Positions 22,003 through 34,235 of a stretch of DNA of 64,000 nucleotides are shown one piece after another (within the stretch, counting starts at the first letter, position 1; the number at the start of each line of letters is the position of its first letter). Source of the stretch: Conus ventricosus (taxonomy: Eukaryota; Mollusca; Gastropoda; Neogastropoda; Conidae). The stretch covers positions 49,835,872 through 49,899,871 of the forward strand of contig CM031600.1 of NCBI GenBank assembly GCA_018398815.1, in the 5' to 3' direction. The translations under genes and the position numbers were made by a program. Below the pieces are notes generated by a model. It was not told the DNA's origin. It saw nothing but the letters and a program-made list of their open reading frames with translations, and ran no database searches.

Positions 22003-23002
22003 NNNNNNNNNNNNNNNNNNNNNNNNNNNNNNNNNNNNNNNNNNNNNNNNNNNNNNNNNNNNNNNNNNNNNNNNNNNNNNNNNNNNNNNNNNNNNNNNNN
22101 NNNNNNNNNNNNNNNNNNNNNNNNNNNNNNNNNNNNNNNNNNNNNNNNNNNNNNNNNNNNNNNNNNNNNNNNNNNNNNNNNNNNNNNNNNNNNNNNNNNN
22201 NNNNNNNNNNNNNNNNNNNNNNNNNNNNNNNNNNNNNNNNNNNNNNNNNNNNNNNNNNNNNNNNNNNNNNNNNNNNNNNNNNNNNNNNNNNNNNNNNNNN
22301 NNNNNNNNNNNNNNNNNNNNNNNNNNNNNNNNNNNNNNNNNNNNNNNNNNNNNNNNNNNNNNNNNNNNNNNNNNNNNNNNNNNNNNNNNNNNNNNNNNNN
22401 NNNNNNNNNNNNNNNNNNNNNNNNNNNNNNNNNNNNNNNNNNNNNNNNNNNNNNNNNNNNNNNNNNNNNNNNNNNNNNNNNNNNNNNNNNNNNNNNNNNN
22501 NNNNNNNNNNNNNNNNNNNNNNNNNNNNNNNNNNNNNNNNNNNNNNNNNNNNNNNNNNNNNNNNNNNNNNNNNNNNNNNNNNNNNNNNNNNNNNNNNNNN
22601 NNNNNNNNNNNNNNNNNNNNNNNNNNNNNNNNNNNNNNNNNNNNNNNNNNNNNNNNNNNNNNNNNNNNNNNNNNNNNNNNNNNNNNNNNNNNNNNNNNNN
22701 NNNNNNNNNNNNNNNNNNNNNNNNNNNNNNNNNNNNNNNNNNNNNNNNNNNNNNNNNNNNNNNNNNNNNNNNNNNNNNNNNNNNNNNNNNNNNNNNNNNN
22801 NNNNNNNNNNNNNNNNNNNNNNNNNNNNNNNNNNNNNNNNNNNNNNNNNNNNNNNNNNNNNNNNNNNNNNNNNNNNNNNNNNNNNNNNNNNNNNNNNNNN
22901 NNNNNNNNNNNNNNNNNNNNNNNNNNNNNNNNNNNNNNNNNNNNNNNNNNNNNNNNNNNNNNNNNNNNNNNNNNNNNNNNNNNNNNNNNNNNNNNNNNNN
23001 NN
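22003..23002. other. Assembly gap, 1000 N
   Basis: Exactly 1000 N, so probably a fixed-size placeholder; true length unknown. Confidence 1.
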
Positions 23003-23014
23003 GAACTCAAAGTA

Positions 23015-23281
23015 TGGCCTATAGCCGTTAGTAATGATATAACGGCTAAATAAATCTACATTTTCAGAAGGAGGGCCAGTACTTTCTGAGATATTCCTTA
23101 AGACGAAAAACCGTTATGGGCGTTATAGCCGTTGTAACGGATATAACGGTAAATAAAACATGGAGATCATCTGTGACCATAAAAACATACTACAGATTTT
23201 CAGAAAAATCGACCCAGTAGTTTTGTCTGGAGCGAATGGAACACATTTTGACCACGGACGGACAGACGGACAGACGGACGG

Positions 23282-23285
<4 letters not shown>
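23015..23285. repeat. Dispersed CCGTTATA repeat, copy 2
   Basis: Matches 1-235, with a little more sequence on the left. It ends in the same GACGGAC tract and then (AC)n at 23285-23336. In copy 1 the 268-1633 duplicate follows directly; here 3.5 kb of other DNA intervenes. Confidence 0.8.
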
Positions 23286-23339
<54 letters not shown>

Positions 23340-23340
<1 letters not shown>

Positions 23341-24250
23341 TAACCCGTTCAGTGCCTCACAATAGTACAAACAAACGTGTTCCCAGGTGCCAGGGACATC
23401 TCATGATTTGGAGGTCATAATTAACAAAAAATTCTAGCTCAGAAACTACAAAAGATAGAAAAATGAAATCTATATCATTTTTGAAGGAAATTGAATGAAG
23501 ATTTTGAATCTGGGCTTCTTTTGTTTTAATTTTGATAATAAAAAAGTATTTAGGCTTTTAGATTTGGATAGATTTTTTTGCACGATCAAAAACATATGTA
23601 TTTACCACATCCAAACAAGAACAAAAGCAAAAAAGATGAAAATAAAGTTTGTATTGTCACACTACACCTGTAAATGAAAGTAAAACAGTTTGGAAGTCTA
23701 TCAAGACGCTCACACTCGATGCAGACTGACCAGTCCACGACCACGCCCCCCCCCCTCTCCCCACCACACCCCTTGCTCAACTTCAACCCTCTCTTCACCC
23801 CTCATCTTCTCTTACCTTTCCGTCTGCACTGTGTCACGCCGCGAGCAGGCCACGATCCCCTCTCGCACTGATTTTCACATCACTCTGGACACCAGCACGC
23901 GGTGCGAGTACACACTTGGCTGGCTCGTTCGACTGACGCTGTCAGCTGAACACACTGAGGTCACAGAGCCCTACTCAATAACTGACGAATATGGTCGGCA
24001 ATTCACCACTATCATCATCTCACCTTCATGCTCGAGTTAGTCGTTGAATAAAAGATTATTGTGTTTGTCAAAATCATCAGCAGAGCTGCTCAGCTGTGTA
24101 AATACGTTGATTTGGTCGCTGGGCTTGTCGAAGGTTGCGCCGCCATCTTTGCAAGCGAGACACGAAGTGCTGGCTGGTCATCCAGTCAGTGATGAGAATA
24201 AATGGGCTTTCCCCTCACGTGTGGTCATTTACATATTATTTTAAGACTAC
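23340..24250 (+). other. Unclassified segment, possible piggyBac-type end
   Basis: Begins TTAACCCGTTCAGTGCC, which resembles piggyBac-like termini (TTAA target plus CCC-start inverted repeat). No matching opposite end and no transposase were found, so this is weak. A 116-codon plus-strand frame at 23690-24040 has normal-looking composition in its second half, but I recognise no domain; it may be chance. Confidence 0.25.
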
Positions 24251-24409
24251 AGACATATAAGGCTTTCTACGCAAACTCTATTTGAGTCCGTTGATAGAAA
24301 TAGTAACGAATGAAAATTCAAGAAAAATGCATGACGTCAGGGGACTGCCCATAGGCACATGGAAAGCACTTTTATTTCCGCGTCAGCTGACCGACTAAAG
24401 GCAGTCAAT

Positions 24410-24460
24410 GACACACACACACACACAAAACACACACACACACCACACACACACACACAT
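24410..24460 (+). repeat. (AC)n microsatellite
   Basis: About 50 bp of interrupted AC. Confidence 0.9.
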
Positions 24461-24629
24461 TTACCAAAAGGCTTATCGAAAGGCACAGAGTTAGCTCAGT
24501 TTCCCGATGACATATGCCTATGGATGAGAGTAACCATGAAACGAATATCCTCTTCGAGGTCGCTGAATACATAAAAGCTTTATACAGCGAGAACTCAATA
24601 AAATAAATGTATTTTTACAAGAAAAACGG

Positions 24630-26170
24630 GCTTGCACTTTCATTAGAAAAAACACATATAATGCTTTTCAATTCAGGGTATGACCCAGAAAAGCTCCCAT
24701 TTTTTCACTTTAGATGGCATTGAAATAATATATGTTAAATCTGTCAAATTCTAGGTATAATCTTAACTTCTAAACTGTCATGGAACCAGCATATTGACCA
24801 CCATATTAAATAAAGCACGGAAAGTTTAAATTTTCTTAAGATTATAAACAAGCAACCATGGGGCCAAGATGCTTCGACTTTAATATCTCTATCAACCGTC
24901 TTGTGCGATCTGGGGTTAACCTATGCTCAGGAAGTATTTTTCAGCGCACCGCAACATCTGTTAAATAAATTGCAGAGCATTGATTGCAAGGCTTACAAAC
25001 TCGCTCTTGGTGTTCCCATACATACTTTCCAATTTAGGAACATACAATGAGATTGGAGTGCTCCCTCTCAGCGAGGTTCGAAAAGTAGCTGCGTCAAAGT
25101 TCGTTCTGAAGAGTTTTACACAGAAAAATTTCTGTGCAAAAGAAGTTTGTTTAAATTCTGAAAAGATTTTGGAAAGCGAGCTAGAAGAATACAATCTACA
25201 AAATCAATCTACTCGTATACTTCTCACCTTATCAGAGATTCCAACATAAATAGAAATGAAATCGCTGTTAAACCATCCTTTTCACCAGTACCAAGATGGG
25301 AAACAAACGAAGGCCTGCTTTGATACGACTCGTTCAGATTGTCAAAAAAGATTCACCCAACATACTGAAAATTTCGTATACTTACACCTGGAAAATCAGT
25401 ACAAGAACCACTTAAAATTTTCACAGATGGCTCAGTGCTAGAAGACAGTAGGACAGGAGCAGCGTTTGTAATACCTGACTTAAACGTGGAGAAAATGTAC
25501 CATTAGGCAGAAATTTTTCGATTTTCAGTGCCGAGTTAGCCGCCATCCTAATGTCCTTAAATTATATTCTTTTTTTTCCATCTAAATGTCAGTCACGTAC
25601 TAGTATGTGCTGATTCTAGATTGCTCTTGAAGCAATCCGGTCTTCAAATTCAAAAATCCGTTTGGAGATAATAACAGAAAAAAATTTCATGTTATACATC
25701 TTTTATCCAATAAAGGCACATCAGTTAGTTTTTGCTGGGTCCCCTCTCATTGTGGCATTTCAGCAAATGAGAGAGTCGATCAGGCTGCAAAAAGGGCAGC
25801 TCGAAATGTTGAGGGTTCAACTCCCTTAATCTTCCTCTGGATTTAACAGAATGCAATATTCTCTGACAAAACATCGGATGAAAGCTTCAGAAACTTGATA
25901 ATGAACTCAGATACTCAGTATTATCAGAGTGTGTTAATTTGGTGGCAAAATCAACTCGAAAGCCTCGTCAAACAATCATCTTGCTTCTCTGTCTAGAGAG
26001 ATTAGAAGTTTACTGCACAGAATGCGGTTAAATTCCCTTCGTACAAAGTTCTGTAAAAACATTAGATGATGTGTGGAGAAACACTCGGAGTAGGACTCTA
26101 TTAATCAATTGTCCAAGTGCAAGGGAATTATATCGTAATTTCGGGCGTTTGTAGTTTATCTGACGGATCA
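24630..26170 (+). pseudogene. I-superfamily LINE fragment: RT thumb, RNase H, C-terminus
   Basis: Plus-strand frames read, in order: VKFLGIILTSKLSWNQHID and LTYAQEVFFSAPQHLLNKL (thumb); KLALGVPIHT; an RNase H start FTDGSVLEDSRTGAAF (25419 on); FSAELAAILMSLNYI; and WVPSHCGISANERVDQAA (25735 on). The set of acidic and histidine motifs is that of LINE RNase H, which is characteristic of the I superfamily. Frame changes and stops make it dead. It is 5'-truncated. The related, longer relic at 49.2-52.5 kb carries endonuclease and palm. Confidence 0.85.
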
Positions 26171-26387
26171 AGTCGTCATCTGTGCCAAGATTTTGAATGA
26201 CTATCTTTTCTTTCTTCAGTTTGTAAATGTTTGTTACACAGCCCAGGGGGCATTTACCTTTGATGTTCTATCGTTTAATATTAGATTGTTAATTACTCAG
26301 CATTACTTACAGTACTCTTGCTGCTATGCTACACTCAGTTTGAAGCGTGCTTGCTAATTCCGGAAAATTGACACATTTACATACAAA

Positions 26388-26523
26388 CGCGCGCGCGCGC
26401 GCGCGCACACACAACACACACACACACACACACACACACCACACCACACACAACACCACACACACACACACACCTGCGCACGCACACACACTCACACACA
26501 CACACAACACACACACACACACA

Positions 26524-26554
<31 letters not shown>

Positions 26555-26582
26555 CACCACACACACACACACACACACACTA
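26388..26582 (+). repeat. CG/AC microsatellite
   Basis: (CG)n for about 20 bp followed by interrupted (AC)n. Confidence 0.95.
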
Positions 26583-26755
26583 CACTCACATCCCACTTTG
26601 TCCCTGTATCTGGCCATCTCCAATCTCAACTCATATCATAAGAAATGTTTATTCATACAACACATTTTCAAGAAACAACCACAGAGTTAATACGCACATT
26701 CCATATACTTCAAACATTTCTGATATCACTTTTAGTGGAAGGACGTTAAATGAAG

Positions 26756-26815
<60 letters not shown>

Positions 26816-26838
26816 CCACACAAAACACCACACACACA
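26756..26838 (+). repeat. (AC)n microsatellite
   Basis: Lies immediately left of the second copy of the 268-1633 segment, as an AC tract also does at 251-265. Confidence 0.95.
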
Positions 26839-26847
26839 GAGTGGATT

Positions 26848-28190
26848 TCTTCATTCCCATTGTAAAGTACTCCCTGTTCTATAAGAATGGGAGTACAACA
26901 AAGGGGGGGGGGGGGGGGGGGGGAGATTGGAAAGATGGGAAAGAAGAGAACAGAGACAAAGGAAGTTGAGAAAGAACGAGTAAAACAGAGATCGCCCTAG
27001 TGCAGGCGCATGTTTTCGCTGTGGTCGTGTTAATAAGATTAGGCAGGAAGAGCACCACAGGAACTAAATAATGATATGGAAAAACCAGAATAACACAGAG
27101 AGAGGACATTCACAGGTCTCTGTCAGAACTGCTTCGGATAACAATGGGTTAACAGCCATGAGCAAGATAATTTGTATGACCGTTAAATGAAGAGAATAAG
27201 TTGCATGAATTATTGTATGACTGCAGGCATTTGCTGCTTAAGAACCAGAGGAAACAGCTGTGTGAGTTAAGGCCTTTTTTCGTAGAGTGATTTGTATGAT
27301 TGTTTACAGTTTTAAGTGATCATAGCAGGGGACATATTTTCAGCTTCCATCGCAGAAGGAAGCCATACTGCATTATTTTGTCTCTCTGTCCTCGTCGTTG
27401 TCTCCCCATCCCTCATCTCCTCCGTTTTCCCCTATACTCTGTTGTTGTTGTCGTTGTTGATGATGATGCTGTTGTTGTTGTTCTTTTTGTTCTATGATTA
27501 TGATACACATTGCGAGTGGTCGTTTTCGTCTTTTTTTTGCGAATAAAGTTATGAGAAATAGGCCTATAAACCTCATGAAACGTGTCACTTTCATGAAGGA
27601 GGCGTCACTGGGGACTACTATATATTGCTACACCAAAATATGCTAAGGCAGGTCAGAGGGTGTGAGAGTTATGAATATATGAATAGATAAGTCAATGAGT
27701 AAATACAAAGAGATTTCGGACGTGGATGTCAGGGACTAGACATGACCTAACACGCTGGTCAGGTTCTGGTGCCAAGCTCACACGAACTGCACTACTGTAA
27801 CTGTGTTATCAAAATCAAAGACATTCAAACACATAAAATCTTCTGACATTAAGTAGTTTTAAATCTAGGTTAATAGGGGGAGATAAGCATTCATATCTGC
27901 AGTGGTAGATAATTCTGCCTAACAAACAGTATGTGCTTGAGTAGGTGAATGGGGAATATAAATGCTTCTCAAAACCGCAAAGGCAGAGGACTCAAGTTAC
28001 CACTTTCCGAGGTCACTGAGGAGAAACAGTCAGGTTTCGAAATACCGGTATCTGACCAGAAGTTATATGTTAGTGAGTTTTCTCCCCTTTGGAGATTGTC
28101 TCCCCCTTGGAGACTAAAAGCTTGCTGAAGGCTTATTTTTAGAAGCATTTATTATTCCCCATTCACCCACTCAAGCACATACTGTTAGTT
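26848..28190 (+). repeat. Duplicated segment, copy 2 (partner 268-1633)
   Basis: Same order as copy 1, ending within the right arm of the fold-back element at ACTGTTAGTT, where a Penelope-like element interrupts it. The rest of the arm resumes at 29533. Confidence 0.85.
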
Positions 28191-28720
28191 TCATTGATGA
28201 CATTGTCATGCTCTGGTTCCATGGGGAAAGCCAGCTGCTTTTGTTCCTCAACTGGATAAACACCGGCATGCCACGATAAAGTTTACAGCCAACTATGGTA
28301 GAACCAACATCCCTTTCCTGGACGTCAACATGAGCATCAATGGGGATACAATCACCACAGACCTTCACACTAAATCCACGGATGTTCACATGTACCTACC
28401 CTTCAACTCCTGCCACCCTAGACACTGTCTGAGAGGCATCCCCTACGGGCAGACTATCCGCCTGCGAAGAATCTGTTGTAAAGATGATGTGTTCCTGAAA
28501 CGATGCAGAGAGCTGAGAACCCACCTACATAACCATGGCTATCCATTAGCTCTGGTGGACTCTGCCATCAACAAGGCACAGACTTCCCAGGGAGGATGCA
28601 CTCCAGTACCAACGGAGGAACCATCAGTCAGACAGGGTGCCATTTGTCATCCGCCATAACCCTTCCAACCTCCTCTGGTCTTTTGGCTAAAGGAAAAAAA
28701 TGACGGAGCTCCACAGAAGT
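28190..28720 (+). pseudogene. PLE reverse transcriptase, C-terminal part, frameshifted
   Basis: Frame from 28190 reads FIDDIVMLW, corresponding to the YxDD-type palm motif of PLE reverse transcriptases. About 75 bp later the frame shifts and continues as HATIKFTANYGRTNIPFLDV and then the thumb (28330-28620, with LHTKSTDVHMYLP and SCHPRHC). It changes frame again near 28585. The element cannot make an RT: the upstream fingers and palm are missing and there are at least two frameshifts. Confidence 0.85.
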
Positions 28721-28847
28721 AGACGCATGAAGAGAGCCGTTCTCAAACCTCCAATTGTTGGTGAGCGTAACTGTCGCAATCTGAGGAACCATCTGATGCC
28801 CAGCAAACCACCAGCAGTACAACATCAAGCGTTTTGCTACAGATTCA

Positions 28848-29363
28848 TTGGTACCAGGTTGCTTCAAATGCACAGTGAAACGATGTGTTCTGTGCAAGGA
28901 ACACCTGGAGGAAACGACCTCGTTCAAGAGTGTTCGCACGGGTCACCAGTTCCAAATAAGGGACTCAGCTACATGTAAAGGTACCAACCTAGTGTACCTG
29001 ATCAACTGTGGACATTGCCAGGATGTACAGTATGTCGGTGAGACGGGAAACACCCTACAAACGCGCTTCAGTGGTCATCGCTCTGACATTATCAGAAAGC
29101 AAGATACACTCGTGGCACGCCATTTCTGTGGACCTGGACATCAGCTGTCAGATTTGAAATGTTGTGTGATCGAACTCATAAAGACCACAGATGTACAGAA
29201 AAGAAAAGACAGAGAGAGGATGTGGAGACACAAGTTGAAGACCAACTACCTTTTGGTCTCAATGTGTGGGATTAGTTGGTTCCATGTGAACAATCTGCCC
29301 TGGGAACTTTGCCTTTCGCTGAACCAAGACTTCAGCCAGGCATCACTATTTATCATACAATAA
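28848..29363 (+). pseudogene. PLE GIY-YIG endonuclease domain
   Basis: A 171-codon frame. Residues 5-16 hold CFKC...CVLC, a cysteine-rich linker usual before the PLE endonuclease. The GIY-YIG core follows: LVYLI at 48-52, YVGET at 62-66, Arg73 in the QTRFSGH helix, and Glu123 with Asn133 in the C-terminal half. These are the residues expected for catalysis, so the domain itself looks intact although the protein is truncated upstream. In PLEs this nuclease nicks the target for reverse transcription. The start codon is arbitrary. Confidence 0.88.
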
Positions 29364-29448
29364 TGAGGGGGGGGGGGGGGGGGGGGTGTTAATGACGTAA
29401 AAAATCACACATTACGTCAACTAGTTTTGACGCGACTTCCATGGTTAG

Positions 29449-29480
29449 CTGAGGAAGGTTTACAAAAACCGAAAGCGCTT
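29449..29480 (+). ncRNA. Hammerhead-like hairpin downstream of the PLE ORF
   Basis: CTGAGGA, then GGTTT-loop-AAACC, then GAAA, then GCGCTTC. The core boxes CUGANGA and GAAA are both present, and PLEs are known to carry hammerhead ribozymes in their terminal regions. Stem I pairing is not convincing and one extra A lies between CUGANGA and stem II, so activity is doubtful. Confidence 0.35.
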
Positions 29481-29532
29481 CTTTAAAATGTTTTGGGTGT
29501 TTGTTGTTTTTTTTAATTTGAATTACTTACTT

Positions 29533-32096
29533 TTAGTTAGGCAGAATTTTCTACCACTGCAGTTTTAGGGAAGCTTACGCCCCCTATTTCGCCCAATTTT
29601 AAGACATAAGAGAATTTTTTTTATAACTAAAATTTTTTTTTTCAGTCATTGCAAACCCAAACTTTTTTCTGAAAGGGTTGCTGGAAGGGTTGCTCATTTA
29701 TTTAACCTTGGGAATTTACTTTTCTTGAAATTCTTCCCTTGGGGAAATTCATTCCAAAAAAAAGGCCCCAGCACTTGTGTTTAAGGGGTTTTTATCTTTT
29801 TAAAATTTTCAACTTTTCACAAAAAAAAGTAGTTTTTTGGGTTTGGTTTCATGTTTTTCCCTTTTGCTTTTTAAAGGTGCCCCTTTGGGTTTTGGATTTT
29901 TAAAAAACTAAACAAACTTTACTATGGATTCCCACACCCGGGTTTTTTTTCTGGGATACTTTTCTGTTTAAAACCCCCGGGAAGAGGCAGAAGACTCAAG
30001 TTCCCAAACCGAGGTCAGTGGGAGAAAACAGTCGGGTTTTTGGGACAGGAGTTATATATTTTAGGGATTTTTCCCTTTTTTGGGAGATTGTCTCCCCTTG
30101 GGGACTATGAGCTTCTGAAGGCTCTTTTTGGGGGAACATTTATTTTTCCCCAATAAACCATCAAGCCCCAACACTGAAAGTTGGGCGAATTTTCTACCAC
30201 TGCAGATATGAATGCTTATTCCCCCTTTTTCTTAAATTTCAAAAGACAAAAGAGCAAGCTTTTTTTTATAATTAAAATTTTTTTTTTTGCATCTTTGGAA
30301 ACACCAACGCTCTGTAATTGCTAGAAGGGGTACTGGGTTACTTACCCTTTGAAATTTATTAGTTTTTTTGTTATGTAGGTATGTATGTATGTATATTTTA
30401 TTTATATTATATATTTTTAAATAAAAATATATAATATTAAATTTAAAAAACAAACGGGCTCTTATGTCTTAAATTGAAGAAATACGGGGGTAAAATTCAT
30501 ATTTTCAGGGGGAAAGATTCTCCTAACTAACAGGGGCTTAAATGGGTGAAGGGGGAAAAGTAAAATAAAGTTTCCCAAAAAATAAACCCTTTCCCAAAGC
30601 TTATTTTCTCCAAAGGGGGGAGAGGGGACATCCCCAAAAGGGGGGGAAACCCCACTAACAATAACTCCGGTCATATACCGATATTTCAAAACTTGGGGGT
30701 TTCCCTCCTCAGTGACCCCCGGAAAGTGGAAATTTTGGACTCCTTTTGGCCTTTTCATTTTAAGAAAATGCAATCCCAAAAATTTTGGTGTGAAATCCCA
30801 AGTTTGTTTGTTGAGTTTTAAAAAAACCCAAACCAAAAAGGGCCATCAAAGAAGCAAAAGAAAAATCAAAAAAAGGCAAAACAAGCTACATTTTCTTGTG
30901 AAAAGTAAAAAAATAAAAAAAAATATCCTCTAAGAACAAAGCCCGGGGAAGGGCAAGTTCGGGAAAATGAACCCCAAAGGGACAAAAATACAACAAACTA
31001 AAAAATTCCCAAAGGGATAAGTACCGCACCGTTCCAGAAACTTACAGAGAAACTGGGTTTTTGCAATGACCAAGAAATTTTAAAAATTTATAAACAAAGC
31101 TTGCTCTTATTCTTAATTGAAAAATAGGGGGAGATAAGCATTCATATCTGCAGTGGTAGAAAGATTCTGGGCCCAACTAAACCCTATTTTGCTTGAGTTT
31201 GGGTGAATGGGGAAAAAAAAAAAAAATGCTTCTCAAAAAGACCTTCAGCAAGCTTTTTTTCCCAAGGGGGAAAAGAGACATCCCCAATAGGGGGGGAACT
31301 CACTAACATATAACCCTTTTCATTTTACCCATATTTCGAAAATTGGTGGTTTTTTCCCCAGTGACCCCCGGGAAAATGGTAATTTTTTCTCCCCCTGCCT
31401 TTTTAGTTTTAAAAAGAATGCAATTTCCCCGAAAAGGTTTGGGGTGCAATACCGAAATAGTTTGTTGAGTTTTCAAAAAAACCAACCAAAAGGGGCCATC
31501 TAAAAAAAAAAAAAAATCTTTAAAAAGCAAAACAAAATCATTTTTTGTTAAATTTACCCACTCAAAAACCCTACTGTTAGGTTTGGCAGAATCTTTTAAC
31601 CCCCTGCGTATGAAAAGCTTTTCTCCCCCCATTTCTTCAAATCTTTAAAACATAAGAGCAAAACCCTTTTTTTATAATTCAAAAAATTTTTTGCAGTCCC
31701 TTTCAACACCTAGTCTCTGTAAGTTCTGGAAAAAGGGGCGGTACTTATCCTTTGGGAAATTTTTTTAGTTTGTTGTAATTTTTGTCCCTTGCGGATTCCT
31801 TTCCCAAAAACTTGCCCCAAACACTTGTGTTCCCTTTGAGGTATCTTTTTTTATTTCACTTTTCACAAGAAAATGTAGGGTTGTTTTGCTCTTTTATGAT
31901 TTTTTTTTTTGGGGTTCTTTGATGGGACCTTTGGTTGGGTTTTTTTAAAAAATCCCAAAAAACATACTACGTAAAAGCAAAACCAAAAACCCTTTTTTGG
32001 GGTTGATTCTTTTTAAACTGAAAAGGCAAAGGAACAAAAATTACCCCTTTTTCCCCGGGGCAAGAGGAGGGAAAACCCCCAAGTTTTTAAATATCG
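29533..32096. repeat. Family F copies in alternating orientation, poor sequence
   Basis: 29533-30430 reads family F forward, 30430-31570 reads its reverse complement, and 31570-32096 forward again. Landmarks such as CTACCACTGCAG, GCATTCATATCTGCAGTGG and ATAAGAGCAAGCTT survive, but many positions are replaced by a run of a neighbouring base. The junction near 30375-30440 is AT-rich with TATG repeats. Open frames here are not interpretable. Confidence 0.7.
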
Positions 32097-34042
32097 TGTC
32101 ACGATTTGTCACGAGGCCCACGACGTTTGAAACCCCCCTAGGGTGGCGGGGAAATTTCTTATTTGTTTATTTTCGTTGCTGTTTTCGTGAACCGTCCCCT
32201 TTGGGGGGCTTTTGGGGCAGTTGGGACCTTGTGGGTTCACTCAACTTCGGTTTGCTTTTCTCTCTCCTCTTAATTCCACCCCCCTGCTATTCATCCTGCA
32301 AGTTCACGGGTTTGGGCCGGGAAAATTTCCCCTCGAAACTTTTTTGTCTTCGGCCTCTGCCTTCTTTTTAAAACCCGTCGCACGTGTTCGTTTTTTAGTT
32401 TTAAGTATGCTCACTCTGTGACGCAGGAAAGGGATGTTGGCCGCCCCTTGCGGGGGGAGGTTTGCTCTTCACTCGAGGGAAGATTCTCTGGGGGGCCCCG
32501 CTCCATCCTGGTTTTTTTACCTTATCATTTGAGATTTCCGCCGTACTTTTTAATTCCCCGCAGTTTGGGTTTGGGGAAAGGGGCTCATTTCCCTTTTGTT
32601 TCCGTTTTTCGCCCCTGTCCCCCCGCTGGAAAAGAGGGTTTGAGAGAGGCCTTTGACCCCCCCTTTGGGGGCACCCCCCGGGTTTTTGGGAACATCAGTT
32701 TCGGGGGGTTTGTTTTGGGTTTGTTGTTTTAGCCGGCTTAGGGCCCTTTGCTTTTGCCCCCAATTTTCTTTTGTTTTTTAAAAATTTTAAGAGAAATATT
32801 TTTTTGAACCTTTTTTTCTGGGTTTTAAATTTCCCTCCTTTAAAACCCGGCCCTTCTAAATTATTTCCAAAAAACTTTCTCCTGTTTAAGTATCTGGGGG
32901 GATTCGGGAGTCGGTGGGGGAAAGGGGGAAAAACCTGGGGATTTTAGGGGTTTGGAAATTGCTCGGTCCCCGCTTTGTCCCCCCCGTCACATTCGCCGGG
33001 CCCTTTTTTTCCCTTTCGGCCACCGTCTGTTTGTGGTGCAAAGGGGAAAACGAGTTTTTTGTTTGCAAGCGTGCTAACCCTGATTTTTTTGTTTGGATGG
33101 TGGTTTGGGGATTTTTGTTGTTTTTTGGGAAAGTGGTTATAAAAAAGTGACAATTACGGCCCTTTTAATTATTATTTGCAAATGTTGGGGCCCCCGTTAT
33201 TTTAACGATGGTCCCGTGGTTGGTTTTTTTTCCTAAGAAGGGGAAAAAAGTTAAACATGAGTGAGGAAGGGGGAAGATAATTCTATTTGTTTTAAAAAAC
33301 CTGTTGATTTAAACAAATTTTTTTACCTGATCGTGTAGAAACTTATTCGATGGGTTTACTGTGTTATTCCAAGTCCCGCGTTTTAGCTGGGGTTGTGGGG
33401 GGTTTAATACACTTCCCCTCGCCCATCATGCGAGTGGCTGTTAAGACTTGACAGCATGGTCAGACGATACTGACGGCAGGGTTTCCAGTACCCTTCTTCC
33501 TTCCTCCTTCCTTCTTCTTTCCCTCCTCTCCGACTCTCCTCCCAGCTACGTCCCCCCCCCCCCTCCGGGGCTTCACCTGGAGCACGAACTGGACGGTGCC
33601 ACGTGCTGGTCGAGGCCACGTTCTGGCTGAGACCACGGACGGGATGGTGCCACGCGCTGGTCGAGGCCACGCCCTGGTCGGGACCGTGGACTGCTAGAAG
33701 AGCCCGCCGTCTTGACTGGCCGGCCTGGACCCCCGTCCAGGACCTCCAGTAACAGCTACGTCCCCCCCCCCCCCCCCCCCCGGACACGCTCTTCACTGCC
33801 CCCTTGGGAGTCGAGGGTGTCGGCTTTGGGCGACTCCCTGCGAGAACCAACCCGGCTCGGAGCACCTAGTGCGACAGGGTGCTCCCTGCGGACTTGACAG
33901 GGGCAGGGATGTGGACGCACTCCGTGGTGTGAGAAAGGGTCAATACTGGAAATATTTCTTTATAATTGTGTACATGTCCATATGTGCTGGAATGCTGTAA
34001 TTGTGATGTGTACGTCGTATGGTGAAATATTTATTTATAATC

Positions 34043-34215
34043 GTGCATGTTTGGTGTGGGAGGGCTTGATTGCGATTGTGCATGTTGTGTGCGTTGGGGT
34101 GCTTGATCGTGATTGTGCATGTTGTGTGCGTTGAGTGCTTGATCGTGATTGTGCATGTTGTGTGCGTTGGAGTGCTTTATTGTGATCGTGGCATGGTGCG
34201 TGTGTTGGAATGTTT
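34043..34215 (+). repeat. ~37-bp tandem repeat inside the LTR
   Basis: GTGCATGTTGTGTGCGTTG-type units begin near 34043, 34078, 34115 and 34151, with a degraded fifth. Located just upstream of the polyadenylation signal, where LTR promoters and enhancers often sit; function is not shown. Confidence 0.8.
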
Positions 34216-34229
34216 ATTTTGCTGGTGTG

Positions 34230-34235
34230 AATAAA
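34230..34235 (+). terminator. Candidate LTR polyadenylation signal AATAAA
   Basis: Canonical hexamer followed by GT-rich sequence, in the expected position before the LTR end. Confidence 0.5.

Larger units (their letters stand above)
28191..29532 (+). mobile_element. 5'-truncated Penelope-like element (PLE)
   Basis: A 1342-bp insertion in the right arm of the fold-back element. TTAGTT is present at both edges (28185-28190 and 29533-29538), compatible with a short target-site duplication. The empty site is preserved in the other copy (AACTGTTAGTTAGGCAG context at about 1629). It encodes the end of a PLE reverse transcriptase and a GIY-YIG endonuclease. It is truncated exactly at the RT catalytic loop. 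A 20-bp G-run (29367-29386) and a hammerhead-like hairpin follow the ORF. Confidence 0.88.

Noticed and set aside
21523..23053. Frames of 380-500 codons spanning the N gaps (also near 34.5-35.7 kb and 52.2-53.5 kb)
   Set aside because: Almost all residues are undetermined; the flanks are microsatellite or LINE relic.
23690..24040. Host exon encoding a 116-residue protein
   Set aside because: The second half has ordinary composition, but no domain, splice context or second copy supports it.
23340..24250. Complete piggyBac transposon
   Set aside because: Only one TTAA-CCC end resembles piggyBac; no second end and no transposase were found. Kept as a low-confidence note.
33404..33865. 153-codon minus-strand frame in the LTR
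   Set aside because: GC-rich stretch with C-runs inside a long terminal repeat; frame is antisense to the element and has no recognisable domain.
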